Part shown: one piece after another, positions 24,874 to 33,949 of the stretch | How positions within the stretch are numbered: position 1 is the stretch's first letter | Layout: each line of letters begins with the position of its first letter | Source of the DNA: Candidatus Obscuribacterales bacterium | GTDB taxonomy: Bacteria; Cyanobacteriota; Vampirovibrionia; Obscuribacterales; Obscuribacteraceae | Reading direction: 5' to 3' | Length of the DNA stretch: 64,000 nt | NCBI GenBank assembly: GCA_021732025.1 | Contig: JAKFVU010000002.1 | Span: forward strand, 62,001 to 126,000 | The notes under the pieces: generated by a model | What the model was told of the DNA's origin: nothing | What the model saw: the letters and a program-made list of their open reading frames with translations, nothing else | Database searches by the model: none | Position numbers and translations under genes: made by a program

Positions 24874-26868
24874 CTAGACTGGAATAATTGTGTGAGAGAA
24901 GACGCTCTCAGTCATTAACTGTCTGCGTTTTTCTAGATATTCCAGTACACAAGTAACAAAAGTGGCATGGCTCCACGTTAATGGCGAAACCGATAGTGGT
25001 TCGTTATTAAAAGGATGCACTTGCTCAGCAAGACAACCAGATGGCAGAGCATGGTCAGCTACCCACTCTAGCATTTCCACTGCATCTTTCAGGCCATCAG
25101 CACTATGGGCAGCGGCAATATCATATTGCGCTAACCACATGGTGCAAATAAACCAAGGATTACCTGGCACCTTTTCTACATCTTGCGAAATCTGGTGATA
25201 ATAATCGTTCTCATAGCGAGCCAAACCACCCACGTCGGTTTTAATCCAGAGTCGGTCGCGAATGGCCTTCATGGTCAAAACCACTTTCTCATCATGAGGG
25301 CTGAGACCACCAAAAGCAAAAATACTGTACATAGCAGCGTCAATGGTCATATCTAGTTCATAACCATCCTCGGTGCGCGTGGCCATGCGGCAGAAGCGCT
25401 TATCTTTCTCACTCCACATGTGCTTAATCATGGCTTCGCGAGTTTCGTCGATCGCCTTCTTATATACTTCGGCTCGCTCTACCTCACCTAAAGCCTGAGC
25501 AAAATTATAGGCACCAGTCAAACCAGCAATGACACTACAAACCGTGAACATATGCACGCCGTAGCGCTCTTCCCACAGATCATACGAGGGCAGCGGCAGC
25601 TTAGTTTCGGGGTCGCGATATTGCACCAGAAAATCGGCGCCATGTTTAATTAAGTGCACGAAGAGTGAGCGCACAAACTCAATATCTCTGAATTTTCTAA
25701 AATGCTGCCAGAGAGACCAAAGCACCAAGGCCGTCTCATCTTCTTGGATAGGTAAGTCGAGCTTACCGTCGCGAAGCCAGGGGTGCCAACTCGAAGCAAC
25801 AGATTGATCGGGATTATATTTATGCAGCAGGTAGCCTTCTTCTTTCATCACATCATTGCAGAAGCTAAAGAAGCGCTGAGTCAAATCTATATAACCAGCC
25901 TTAGTCAAGGCATGGGCCACCAAGGCACCATCGCGCGGCCACATATAAGAATATGTGTCGCGGGCAAACTGCGTGATGTCGTGGTCATTGGCAGCAATAA
26001 TTGCTCCGCCGTTATCAATTTGCGATCGAATAACGAGCAAACTACGTTTATACAACTCAACAACTTTAGGGGGCAAGCTCAAGAAATCTACGTGACCAGG
26101 ATTAACCCACAAGCGCCAATAGTTCTGATTCCGCGGCACGATGTGAGAGGCCTGCTGTTTCTTAACTTCTGCATCAAGGGCTACAACTTCTTCATAGTTG
26201 CGTCCAAAGCACATCCAGTAATAACAAACATTCTCACCATTGGCTGGCACATCTACATGTACAGCCACAGTAGAATCTACCGAGCCTTGAGCAATGGCAA
26301 AGCAGCCAAGAGTACCATCCTCAGCGTCTCTGAAGGTGCCTTCCAAGCCAGCCATATTTTTCTTACCAACGGCCCATTGCTCTACGCCAACTTTTTTAGG
26401 GCTAGTGGTATTAACCAAAAACCAGCGGTTTTTCTTATAGTGAATAACTGATGAGGTGCGCGGATCGTAAAAGGCAGTGTCGCCAACGTCATTTTCAGCG
26501 ATACTAAAATCTTGGTGGAAGAAAATTCTGACATCCCGCGCCTTACCGCTCAAGTCTTTAACATGCAGTTCGCGCAAAAAGAAATTGGCGAAAAAATCTA
26601 CCATGTCATGAATAACTAGTTCGAGCTTGAGTTTGTCGTGACGCAATAGAACATCGGTGACAAGGGTTTCTTTGCAATATTTCCGCTCAAGATACCAACC
26701 ATCTTGCACCCAGGCAAACTGACCGTCTACCCAGACGCCAAAGTGATTAACCCTGCCGACGGTCTGATTTTCTTGACCCACGTGAGGATAATAAATATCG
26801 CGCACGCGATACTGCTTATCGAAATTAATAAGAACATTGCCGTTTCCTATCGGTAGATCACGGGGCAT
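24874..26868 (-). CDS. Glycoside hydrolase family 15 protein (glucoamylase-like)
   Basis: 664 residues from the ATG of MPRDLPIGNGNVLINFD, 8 nt after GAGGA; the track TTG upstream lacks this. N-terminal beta-sandwich (about 1-280), then an (alpha/alpha)6 barrel: SYMWPRDGALVAHAL, QEDETALVLWSLW, DLWEERYGVHMFT with a candidate catalytic Glu, and LPSGCLAEQVHPFNNEPLSVSPLTWSHA with the second. GH15 members cut glucose from alpha-1,4-glucans or act on trehalose. No signal peptide, so probably cytoplasmic and used on stored glycogen or trehalose. Confidence 0.88.
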   Translation of the reverse strand: MPRDLPIGNGNVLINFDKQYRVRDIYYPHVGQENQTVGRVNHFGVWVDGQFAWVQDGWYLERKYCKETLVTDVLLRHDKLKLELVIHDMVDFFANFFLRELHVKDLSGKARDVRIFFHQDFSIAENDVGDTAFYDPRTSSVIHYKKNRWFLVNTTSPKKVGVEQWAVGKKNMAGLEGTFRDAEDGTLGCFAIAQGSVDSTVAVHVDVPANGENVCYYWMCFGRNYEEVVALDAEVKKQQASHIVPRNQNYWRLWVNPGHVDFLSLPPKVVELYKRSLLVIRSQIDNGGAIIAANDHDITQFARDTYSYMWPRDGALVAHALTKAGYIDLTQRFFSFCNDVMKEEGYLLHKYNPDQSVASSWHPWLRDGKLDLPIQEDETALVLWSLWQHFRKFRDIEFVRSLFVHLIKHGADFLVQYRDPETKLPLPSYDLWEERYGVHMFTVCSVIAGLTGAYNFAQALGEVERAEVYKKAIDETREAMIKHMWSEKDKRFCRMATRTEDGYELDMTIDAAMYSIFAFGGLSPHDEKVVLTMKAIRDRLWIKTDVGGLARYENDYYHQISQDVEKVPGNPWFICTMWLAQYDIAAAHSADGLKDAVEMLEWVADHALPSGCLAEQVHPFNNEPLSVSPLTWSHATFVTCVLEYLEKRRQLMTESVFSHTIIPV

Positions 26869-26950
26869 GCAAAAATCCTCCAGCTGGCTATACACTATGC
26901 CAATGAAGAAGCCGCTCTAAACCCCCTAGTAGAATTTATATAGGGAAAAT

Positions 26951-27598
26951 TTAAAAGCGATACTGATCGAAGATTCTAGTATTTATCTCGCCGTCCAATA
27001 CTGTATCTTGCCAAACAAACTTAGCTGTCGAGGTCGGCCTGGCGACGATCATTTCAACGAAGGTTAAGCGCTCACTATCGACAAATAAATCGACCAAACC
27101 GTCTTTAATCTTGGCTCGCAAATGAATTTGCTCATCGCTATTCACAACTTCTAGATCGGTTAGTCGATTAAAGAACCATTGTTTATCAGAGACGATTCCT
27201 GAAAGCAGAAGTGAAGCACTGTAATACGAACCAGCAAACGATAAGGCCGCCGTATCAGCCACCGCAACAGCTAAACTTGAACTCGGGCTTAGCCCTTCTT
27301 CAGGTAACCGTTTAAAGACCCCTTCATGATTGTTGCAAATGAAATAAAGGTTGTCTTCTCTCAGTTCAGCAAAGTGCCCAGTACTAGTGAATTGATAGCG
27401 AAACAAATGGCGTTCGGCTGCCGAGCTAGGCAGAGCATTGCGCATGAAATTCGTGGCAAATACTGTACCAGTAAGAAGTTTTTTCTCACCGCTAAACTTT
27501 TTGCCAATTGATTCAACTTGAACGGTAACAATACCGCTATCACTATAACTTTGCAGGTCTCGGTACGTCTTTAAGACCGATTGCAGCACAGCGCTCAA
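26951..27598 (-). CDS. Protein of unknown function, LolA-like/DUF2092-like features
   Basis: 215 residues. The start TTG abuts the stop of the MFS gene, which implies translational coupling. The N-terminus VLQSVLKTYRDLQSYSDSGIVTV resembles the helix-strand opening seen in LolA-like lipoprotein-carrier folds and DUF2092 proteins; the body is alternating beta strands. No signal peptide is seen with this start. Assignment is weak and by pattern only. Role unknown; its coupling to a transporter gene is the only context. Confidence 0.6.
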   Translation of the reverse strand: MSAVLQSVLKTYRDLQSYSDSGIVTVQVESIGKKFSGEKKLLTGTVFATNFMRNALPSSAAERHLFRYQFTSTGHFAELREDNLYFICNNHEGVFKRLPEEGLSPSSSLAVAVADTAALSFAGSYYSASLLLSGIVSDKQWFFNRLTDLEVVNSDEQIHLRAKIKDGLVDLFVDSERLTFVEMIVARPTSTAKFVWQDTVLDGEINTRIFDQYRF

Positions 27599-28813
27599 CT
27601 AGACACCCACCGGCATTTGCATGTCTGTCTCTGGCTGCTCTGGCTCGCCAGTGCTTTGAATTTTTCTAGCTGTAATTTTGAGCAATAATAAATAAAGTGC
27701 GAGCATTGAGCTGCAAACCGCGAACAAGAAAAGCATGCCCATTTGCCAGCTCAAATGTGTAAAGCCATAACCAGCCAGAAGAGGCAAAGTGATACCACCC
27801 ACAGCACCAGTAGTAATCACAACACTGGAAGTGGTTGTTGTATCTGGCATGAAATGCTCATTAGCGGCAGCGAGTACATTAGGAAAAATCGGCCCATAGC
27901 CTAGACCCAAGAGCAAGACGATGGCGAGGGTGGCCACACCTAAATTGCTGAAACACGCTAAAGCCAATAGGGAACTAGCAGCAAGAGCCATGCCCATTAG
28001 AGTAATTTTGATAGACGAATAACGGCCGCAGAGAAAGACGCTTATAGTTCGGCCTAGAGTGAGACCTGCCCAGAGCACAGTCATGCTAATTGAGGCCAAA
28101 GCTAAATCAAGGGCACTGTATTTCTGCAAGAAAGTAAACAACCAAGCAGCAGAGCTAACTTCCATACCGACATAAAGATAAATAACCAAGGCAAATAGCC
28201 ACAAAACTGGTTTCTTAATATTGCCAGTTATCGGCTCACTTTCTGTTACTAACTTTTTACCGGGATTTTGAATCTTGAGCAGTAAGGCACAAGTGAAAGC
28301 AAAGGCAGCGCCAAAGAGATAAACAACGTGGTAAGACCAATGACTACTGAGCCCAGCCCATGCAATTAGAGGCCCAGCAAGGGCACCTATGCCAAAGAAT
28401 AGATTAACCCTGTTCAAAGCCGCTGCACTACTGGCAGTATCACTTAGTAAAACACTTGTGGTTGAGGCAATGCTATTAAGACCAGTGCCGCAGCCAATAA
28501 CAAAGGCACCGATCGCTAGAACCACAAGGCCAGGTCCGAAAGATACAGTGACCATGCCAATACCAGCGATTACTGCAGCTAAGCGCAGACTATTGCGGCT
28601 ACCAAGCTTCTCACACAGTAACTTACCGAGCAAAAGCATGAGCATGCTTCCGCATGCACTAACACTAACAATTGATCCAGCCAGATCTAAATCAATGCCT
28701 TTCGACTGAGCAATTTTAGGTATTAGTGGACCAGTCCACCCTGTATTCAACCCGGCAAGCAGTGTTAGCGCACACGCTGCCATGATAATTCGCATTCTCT
28801 GCTTGTCTTCCAT
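27599..28813 (-). CDS. Major facilitator superfamily transporter
   Basis: 404 residues with 12 predicted hydrophobic segments in two halves joined by a short loop around residue 190 (KIQNPGKKLVTESEP). The first loop contains GKLLCEKLGSRNSL, the MFS loop 2-3 motif, and GCGTGLNSI a typical helix-4/5 Gly cluster. Overall pattern is like fucose/glucose permease (FucP/YfkF-like) or sugar efflux MFS branches, but substrate cannot be assigned. The next gene begins at the base after its stop. Confidence 0.85.
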   Translation of the reverse strand: MEDKQRMRIIMAACALTLLAGLNTGWTGPLIPKIAQSKGIDLDLAGSIVSVSACGSMLMLLLGKLLCEKLGSRNSLRLAAVIAGIGMVTVSFGPGLVVLAIGAFVIGCGTGLNSIASTTSVLLSDTASSAAALNRVNLFFGIGALAGPLIAWAGLSSHWSYHVVYLFGAAFAFTCALLLKIQNPGKKLVTESEPITGNIKKPVLWLFALVIYLYVGMEVSSAAWLFTFLQKYSALDLALASISMTVLWAGLTLGRTISVFLCGRYSSIKITLMGMALAASSLLALACFSNLGVATLAIVLLLGLGYGPIFPNVLAAANEHFMPDTTTTSSVVITTGAVGGITLPLLAGYGFTHLSWQMGMLFLFAVCSSMLALYLLLLKITARKIQSTGEPEQPETDMQMPVGV

Positions 28814-28886
28814 AGAGAAAACAATACCAGCACGTGGCTACAGCATGGTGCTGTGTTATAAGACAAAAGACCATTTGTAACATCGC

Positions 28887-29606
28887 CTAGACACTGTATT
28901 GGCGATATTTTTCCCACAGTTCATTGGCTTCATCAGCGCGCGACTGTTCATTGAGAACTCGGGCCAAGCCATCAACAATTGACGTAATGAGAAAAGGATC
29001 GATTTGACCAGCCGCTTCATGGCAAGCGAGAGCTAACCTAAAAACAGACTCAGCCTTTTCATTTTGACCAGCTGTTTGCAACAAGCGGCCATATGAAAGA
29101 TAGTGCACTGCTTGGTCGTGGGCACTTACTTGCTCACGTTCTTGTTGCTCAAGAACATGTATGCCACTTTCAAGATACTGCAGAGCTTCATCTTTCTTGC
29201 CTGCTAGTAAGGCAATGCCAGCGGCATCCAGATAAACTTCCTCAGCTAAGTCGAATTCAAGGGCTTCGGTAATACGGCCTTGCGCCACTAGCATCTTAGC
29301 CAAAATTGCCGCCTGGGCCTTGATTAAGGTCTTGTCTTCAACAGCATTTGATGCGGCCAACTCATAGGCTTGACGATAACAATCTTCAGCTTGCTTGCAA
29401 TCGTCTTTAAGGCGGTACAACTCACCAAGGCGATTGAGGCTGAGTAAGACACTGTGCCCCGAATCAGGTAACTGGCGGGCCAGACTGAGAGCCTCTTTGA
29501 AGTGCTCTTCTGCTATTACAAGATTGCCTTGTACCTCAGCTTGCTGGGCGAGAATCAAAACATTGCGCCAGTGCGACTGCTGTTCTAAACCATTAACCTG
29601 TGACAT
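28887..29606 (-). CDS. Soluble TPR-repeat protein
   Basis: 239 residues without signal peptide or TM segment. TPR units: AEVQGNLVIAEEHFKEALSLARQ, LNRLGELYRLKDDCKQAEDCYRQAYE, YLSYGRLLQTAGQNEKAESVFRLAL. Looks like a cytoplasmic adaptor. It shares strand with the MFS gene 73 nt downstream. No partner is evident. Confidence 0.75.
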   Translation of the reverse strand: MSQVNGLEQQSHWRNVLILAQQAEVQGNLVIAEEHFKEALSLARQLPDSGHSVLLSLNRLGELYRLKDDCKQAEDCYRQAYELAASNAVEDKTLIKAQAAILAKMLVAQGRITEALEFDLAEEVYLDAAGIALLAGKKDEALQYLESGIHVLEQQEREQVSAHDQAVHYLSYGRLLQTAGQNEKAESVFRLALACHEAAGQIDPFLITSIVDGLARVLNEQSRADEANELWEKYRQYSV

Positions 29607-29756
29607 TTATATCCCGCAGATAGGAAGCTAGCGACCTAATTCTAACAGCAGTGGCTGGCTAGAGGCCAAGAGTGGTAACTAAGGCTAGTGGCAAATTCAG
29701 ACAACATATGTCATGCTAGTCAACCGATATATTGCTGAGCAAAAAAAGGATAGAAC

Positions 29757-30104
29757 ATGAGTATTTCTTGGGGCAAGCGCCAACGGTTCAAGTTCAATCC
29801 AGGCGGAACCCTCAACAACTGGGCACCACCAATGCTACCAGCCGTCTATGCCATTACTTACAAGCAAGACCCTGCTAACAAACCGAAAGCCCACACTGTT
29901 TTGTACTTTGGGCAAGCCGACGATTTGTCGCAGCAAGCTCTTAGAAGTCACAACCATGTTTTAGATTTCTGGGCCAACAATGGCGGTGACGAAAGCGAAC
30001 TCTTTGTCTTCATTCTGGCCATGCCCGATTCAACCCGCTGGGAACGCGCTAGTGTTCAAGAGCAACTAGTTTCTGAATACAATCCTGACTGTAATCGCTA
30101 TTAA
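29757..30104 (+). CDS. GIY-YIG-like small protein
   Basis: 115 residues. LPAVYAITYKQDP...HTVLYFGQADDLSQQ has the spacing of a GIY-YIG nuclease motif with AVYAI for GIY and LYFG for YIG; a His-rich stretch (SHNHVLDFW) and the end EQLVSEYNPDCNRY match the Glu and Asn region of the same fold. The usual Arg after YIG is replaced by Gln, so catalysis is uncertain. Clear start ATG with AAAAAGGA upstream. Stand-alone gene; role unknown. Confidence 0.6.
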   Translation: MSISWGKRQRFKFNPGGTLNNWAPPMLPAVYAITYKQDPANKPKAHTVLYFGQADDLSQQALRSHNHVLDFWANNGGDESELFVFILAMPDSTRWERASVQEQLVSEYNPDCNRY

Positions 30105-30137
30105 ATAGTAGATTTAACCTATTATTGACATCCGAGG

Positions 30138-30180
30138 GCCTAAATTTGACTAAAGTGGCTACATTTGGGCCAATTTAGGC
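30138..30180 (+). promoter_or_regulatory. 9-bp inverted repeat in the leader of the RRM gene
   Basis: GCCTAAATT (30138-30146) and AATTTAGGC (30172-30180) are perfect reverse complements with a 25-nt loop. TTGACA at 30125 lies just upstream. No T-run follows, so more likely a leader structure or operator than a terminator. Confidence 0.5.
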
Positions 30181-30230
30181 GGCCTGATTCTTAGATGTCT
30201 GTCATAATGCAAATAGATGGCAGCTTTGGC

Positions 30231-30249
30231 GCGCAGAAAAGTTCTGTGC
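30231..30249 (+). promoter_or_regulatory. Hairpin in the leader of the RRM gene
   Basis: GCGCAGAA-AAG-TTCTGTGC forms an 8-bp stem with one G-U pair, about 60 nt before the start codon. It could regulate translation of the RNA-binding protein. Confidence 0.45.
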
Positions 30250-30311
30250 AGCCGAATTCATGATGGAAAATGTTGGAATTGGCATTACTGTAGCTTCGAA
30301 GAACAATAATA

Positions 30312-30611
30312 ATGAATAACAAAATACTAGTAGGAAACCTGGCTACAGCAGTTACTGAGCATCAAATCAAAGAGCTATTCTCGACGACAGTGGGCACAGT
30401 GCTGTCTGTCGATCTACCTAAAGACCCAAGAACTGGCACCAATCGAGGCTATGCTTTTGTTGAGATGGGTAGTTCCAGTGAAGCAGCTGAAGCAGTCACC
30501 AACCTCAATGGTCACGATGTAAGCGGTCGTAGACTGAATCTCACCCTTACTGAGCAGCCTGGACAGAAGCAAAAGAGCGACCGTAAATGGTATCAATTCG
30601 GGTCAAAATGA
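30312..30611 (+). CDS. RRM-domain RNA-binding protein (cyanobacterial Rbp type)
   Basis: 99 residues: one RRM domain plus a short Gln/Lys-rich tail. RNP2 is KILVGNL, RNP1 is RGYAFVEM with both key aromatic positions (Tyr, Phe). This matches the small glycine-poor Rbp proteins of cyanobacteria, several of which are cold-induced and bind single-stranded RNA. The gene has a 207-nt upstream region with strong inverted repeats, and the next gene is an RNA helicase, so a cold- or RNA-structure-linked pair is plausible (inference). Confidence 0.9.
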   Translation: MNNKILVGNLATAVTEHQIKELFSTTVGTVLSVDLPKDPRTGTNRGYAFVEMGSSSEAAEAVTNLNGHDVSGRRLNLTLTEQPGQKQKSDRKWYQFGSK

Positions 30612-30754
30612 GACCCAGCTTAGTTCACATAAGTTAGCTTGCAACAATTCTACATTGACATCCACTGATGATATGTGGCATGCTGCAACAGATTCTGAAA
30701 AAACGATGGTTTTTAAGCCATGAACTGGTCATCACCGTCGATTGCGCAGAACGT

Positions 30755-30824
30755 CCTTGCCTAAAGCCCCAGAGCAATAACTCCTTGAGTAATCAGGCAA
30801 GGTATCCATCCACTCTAAATGGAT
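30755..30824 (+). promoter_or_regulatory. Two stem-loops in the leader of the RNA helicase gene
   Basis: CCTTGCCT (30755-30762) pairs perfectly with AGGCAAGG (30795-30802); inside that loop ACTC-CTT-GAGT can form a small inner stem. A second hairpin ATCCAT (30804-30809) with ATGGAT (30819-30824) follows at once. Both lie 50-120 nt before the start codon, within a 263-nt gap with no coding frame. Confidence 0.5.
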
Positions 30825-30874
30825 CGCAAATAGATAGGTAGGCTAATTAGCCGTTGTTATATAAGGATTCTAAA

Positions 30875-32044
30875 TTGACCACATTTGCTGAACTTGGCTT
30901 GTCCAAGTCTACTCTCGCTGCGCTTGTAGATGCAGAGTACGTTGAACCAACCGAAATTCAACTAAACACTATTCCATTGTTATTGTCCGGCGTAGACATC
31001 ATGGGCTCGGCTCAAACAGGCTCAGGTAAAACTGCTGCCTTTGCTTTGCCTATCATTGAATGCCTGCAAGAACCAGAAAAAAGACCAAGAGCACTAGTTA
31101 TGGTGCCAACCCGCGAACTAGCACTTCAAGTAGAAGAACAGTTCGTCAAATTCTCTAAGTACAACAAATTGCGTTGTGTCACTCTTTATGGTGGCACAGG
31201 CTACGAGAAACAAAGCCGCGCTCTCAAGCGTGGTGTTGATATTATCGTTGCCACTCCTGGTCGTTTGCTCGACATGGTAGAACGCAGAATCGCTGATGTA
31301 TCAGGCGTTGAAATTTTAGTGTTAGACGAAGGCGACAGACTACTCGATATGGGCTTCATGCCACAGATTCGCAAAGTCATCTCCCAACTTAAGAAAGAAC
31401 GTCAAACAGTGATGTTCTCGGCTACCATCGACAATCGCGTACACAGACTGGCTGCTGAGTTCCTCAAAAACCCAATCACTGTTAAAGCGAAATCAAGTCA
31501 AATTGAGCCAACCGCTATCGATCAAAAGCTCTATCACGTAACTGAATTCGGCAAAGATGCCCTTTTGGTTAAGCTAATTGCCGAACTAGAAATGAGTTCA
31601 GTAATTGTCTTCACCAAAACCAAACGCAGAGCCGGTTGGGTTAGAGGAAGACTACGCGACGCTAATGTATTGGCTGAAGAAATTCACGGCGACATCAGCC
31701 AAAGCCAACGCGAAAAGACTCTATCTCGCTACCGCGACGGTCGCTTCAAAGTACTCGTTGCCACCGACGTTGCTGCCCGTGGTCTCGATATTCCATCGAT
31801 CTCACACGTAGTCAACTACGACTTGCCTGATTCACCCGAAGATTATGTGCACAGAATCGGCCGTACTGGCCGCGCTGGACGTGCTGGTGTAGCACTCTCA
31901 TTCGTTAATGACGAACAACGTTACTTGATTCGCGATATCGAAAAAGTAATGGGTCGCCAACTCGAGCAAGAAGGCAAGCCAGAACCACGCAAGGTTGTAC
32001 CGGCTCGTCGCTTCCGTAATTCAGGAAGAAGAAGAGTAGTCTAA
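30875..32044 (+). CDS. DEAD-box-family ATP-dependent RNA helicase with DEGD motif II
   Basis: 389 residues from a TTG giving MTTFAELGLS, with AAGGA 8 nt upstream; the track TTG seven codons earlier has no ribosome site. All helicase motifs appear: Q motif (EPTEIQ), I AQTGSGKT, Ia PTRELA, Ib TPGRLLD, III SAT, V ATDVAARGLD, VI HRIGRTGR. Motif II reads DEGD (residues 151-154) where nearly all relatives have DEAD. The core is RhlE-like with a short basic C-tail (RKVVPARRFRNSGRRR). It unwinds short RNA duplexes using ATP. Followed by a strong terminator. Confidence 0.93.
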   Translation: MTTFAELGLSKSTLAALVDAEYVEPTEIQLNTIPLLLSGVDIMGSAQTGSGKTAAFALPIIECLQEPEKRPRALVMVPTRELALQVEEQFVKFSKYNKLRCVTLYGGTGYEKQSRALKRGVDIIVATPGRLLDMVERRIADVSGVEILVLDEGDRLLDMGFMPQIRKVISQLKKERQTVMFSATIDNRVHRLAAEFLKNPITVKAKSSQIEPTAIDQKLYHVTEFGKDALLVKLIAELEMSSVIVFTKTKRRAGWVRGRLRDANVLAEEIHGDISQSQREKTLSRYRDGRFKVLVATDVAARGLDIPSISHVVNYDLPDSPEDYVHRIGRTGRAGRAGVALSFVNDEQRYLIRDIEKVMGRQLEQEGKPEPRKVVPARRFRNSGRRRVV

Positions 32045-32069
32045 GTCTTACTGACATAGAACCATAACC

Positions 32070-32104
32070 AAAGGCCAGAGTCGTTAATGATTCTGGCCTT
32101 TTGC
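32070..32104 (+). terminator. Rho-independent terminator of the helicase gene
   Basis: AAAGGCCAGA pairs with TCTGGCCTTT (10 bp), and the stem can extend by a G-U pair and TC/GA to a 6-nt loop. The stem ends in TTTT. It lies 25 nt after the helicase stop. Because the stem is flanked by A and T runs it may also stop purK transcription from the other side. Confidence 0.85.
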
Positions 32105-32126
32105 TTTAGATCCGAGCCCAGAAATT

Positions 32127-32166
32127 ACAGACTAGTTACTACAGACTAGTTACTACAGACTAGAAC
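32127..32166. repeat. 14-bp tandem repeat, 2.6 copies, over the purK stop codon
   Basis: ACAGACTAGTTACT occurs twice in tandem, then ACAGACTAG. On the purK strand the unit contains TAGTAA, and the second/third copies cover the purK stop, so stop codons recur just behind the gene. Confidence 0.7.
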
Positions 32167-33304
32167 GGGCGCGCAGTGCCAACTCAATCGCTAACGAGCT
32201 TGATTCGGCCACAGTTGTAATGTGACCCATCTTGCGCCCTGCTCTAGCCTCGTCTTTGCCGTATAGGTGCAGATGAGCCTGACTGGTAGCTAAAGCACTG
32301 GCAAAGTTAGGTCTGTTGTTATTCTTCAACCAGAGATCGCCTAACAAATTGACCATGGCTGCTGAGTGAAAAGGCATGGTGGCACCGAGGGTGAGGCCGC
32401 AGACAGCGCGCACTTGTTGCTCAAACTGGCTTGTGGGGCAGGCCTCAATTGTGAGATGGCCAGAGTTATGGGGTCGTGGCGCCAGCTCGTTGACCATTAG
32501 CTGGCCTTTGTCGCTGAGAAAGAACTCAACGCAAAGAAGCCCTACGCAATCTAGCTTATCCATGATGGCAGAAGTGATGTTAGCCGCCTGTTCTACTAGA
32601 TGCTGCGATAGCTTTGCGGGAACAGATGAAACATCAAGAATATGATTAACGTGCTTATTCTCAATCGGCCCAAAGTATGTAAAAACACTTTGGTTTGATT
32701 GATAGTTGCGAGCACCTATGACCGAAAATTCTTTGTCGATACTAATAAGTGCCTCGGCCACTACTTCGGCTTGTTTACTGACTTTGCCCAGTTCAGCAAA
32801 GGCTAAGGCAGCTTCCTCTTGGTTGCGCACGACCCGCTGGCCCTTACCGTCATAACCAAAACCGGCGGTTTTTAACACTGCCGGAAAACCAACTTGATCA
32901 AGTGCGCTAAGATCTTCGGCAGTCTTAATTAGGGCAAAGGGCGCCACGGGAAAACCATTGTCTACTAAAAACTGTTTCTCGCGCTCACGGTTTTGCGCCA
33001 CATATAACGTCTCAGCACCTGGATAAACAGCAGTTGTACGCGACAAAATTCTAATAGTCTCAACTGGAATATTTTCAAATTCAAGAGTGACAACGTCGAC
33101 TTCAGAGGCGAAGTGTTCGAGGGCTTGTTCATCTAAATATGAGGCACAGACCAGCTTGTCACTAATATGACCGGCTGGACTCTTTTCTTCATCAGTATAG
33201 ACATGCACTTTGTAGCCCATTTCGCGAGCCGCGACGCAGAACATGCGACCTAGCTGTCCACCGCCAAGCATGCCGATAGTGGCCCCGGGTTGAAGCACTT
33301 TCAT
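32153..33304 (-). CDS. purK: N5-carboxyaminoimidazole ribonucleotide synthase
   Basis: 383 residues, ATP-grasp fold. N-terminal [16 protein letters not shown], central [16 protein letters not shown], and [18 protein letters not shown], which carries metal/ATP ligands. It makes N5-CAIR from AIR, bicarbonate and ATP; PurE then rearranges it to CAIR. Its start overlaps the purE stop by 4 nt, so the two are translationally coupled. The pair is divergent from purF. The 3' end runs into a short tandem repeat. Confidence 0.96.
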   Translation of the reverse strand: MKVLQPGATIGMLGGGQLGRMFCVAAREMGYKVHVYTDEEKSPAGHISDKLVCASYLDEQALEHFASEVDVVTLEFENIPVETIRILSRTTAVYPGAETLYVAQNREREKQFLVDNGFPVAPFALIKTAEDLSALDQVGFPAVLKTAGFGYDGKGQRVVRNQEEAALAFAELGKVSKQAEVVAEALISIDKEFSVIGARNYQSNQSVFTYFGPIENKHVNHILDVSSVPAKLSQHLVEQAANITSAIMDKLDCVGLLCVEFFLSDKGQLMVNELAPRPHNSGHLTIEACPTSQFEQQVRAVCGLTLGATMPFHSAAMVNLLGDLWLKNNNRPNFASALATSQAHLHLYGKDEARAGRKMGHITTVAESSSLAIELALRARSSL

Positions 33305-33789
33305 AGAGGCAAAACATCTCCCAGAACTTTATCAGTTTGCACTTGTCGATAGGCACGCAGTTTCTCTCGCAATGCCGGTCTCTTATTGGCCAAAATTGCC
33401 ACTGCCAGCAGTGCTGCATTTATTGCACCGGCGCGACCTATTGCTAAAGTTCCTGTAGGAATTCCCGCTGGCATCTGCACGATTGAAAGCAACGAATCAA
33501 GCCCTTTTAAGGCATGACTCTCGACAGGCACACCTAATACTGGTATCAAAGTCTGAGCAGCGATCATGCCAGGCAAATGGGCGGCTCCACCAGCGCCAGC
33601 AATTACCACTTCAATACCACGCTCTTCAGCTGTAGTGGCAAACTCAGTTAAAAGTTGTGGAGTGCGGTGAGCCGATACAATCTTGCACTCGTGAGCAATC
33701 TCAAACTCTTCAAGCACTTCGTTGGCATGACGCATGGTCTCCCAGTCAGACTTGCTGCCCATTACAACGGAGACAATAGCAGTGGACAT
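33301..33789 (-). CDS. purE: N5-carboxyaminoimidazole ribonucleotide mutase
   Basis: 162 residues, the class I PurE size. [12 protein letters not shown] is the class I signature, with VSAHRTP and [13 protein letters not shown] forming the active site; the presence of purK agrees with class I. It converts N5-CAIR to CAIR. First gene of the minus-strand purEK pair; its ATG faces the purF start over 160 nt. Confidence 0.96.
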   Translation of the reverse strand: MSTAIVSVVMGSKSDWETMRHANEVLEEFEIAHECKIVSAHRTPQLLTEFATTAEERGIEVVIAGAGGAAHLPGMIAAQTLIPVLGVPVESHALKGLDSLLSIVQMPAGIPTGTLAIGRAGAINAALLAVAILANKRPALREKLRAYRQVQTDKVLGDVLPL

Positions 33790-33949
33790 AGAAGGCCCTC
33801 ATAAACTCTTAGGAATCATTATTACTTAAAAAGTTGTGAAGGGGCAGTTGAAAAAATTTTCTAAAGGGATCTCATTAATAATTGAGCTAATCAACAGCTA
33901 ACTACGTATCAAGTGCAGTATTCTGGGCTTGTGCATCGAGGGATCACGT

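Noticed and set aside
33790-33949. Purine riboswitch or PurR box in the purE-purF gap
   Set aside because: No pairing pattern of the known aptamer and no recognised operator were found by eye.
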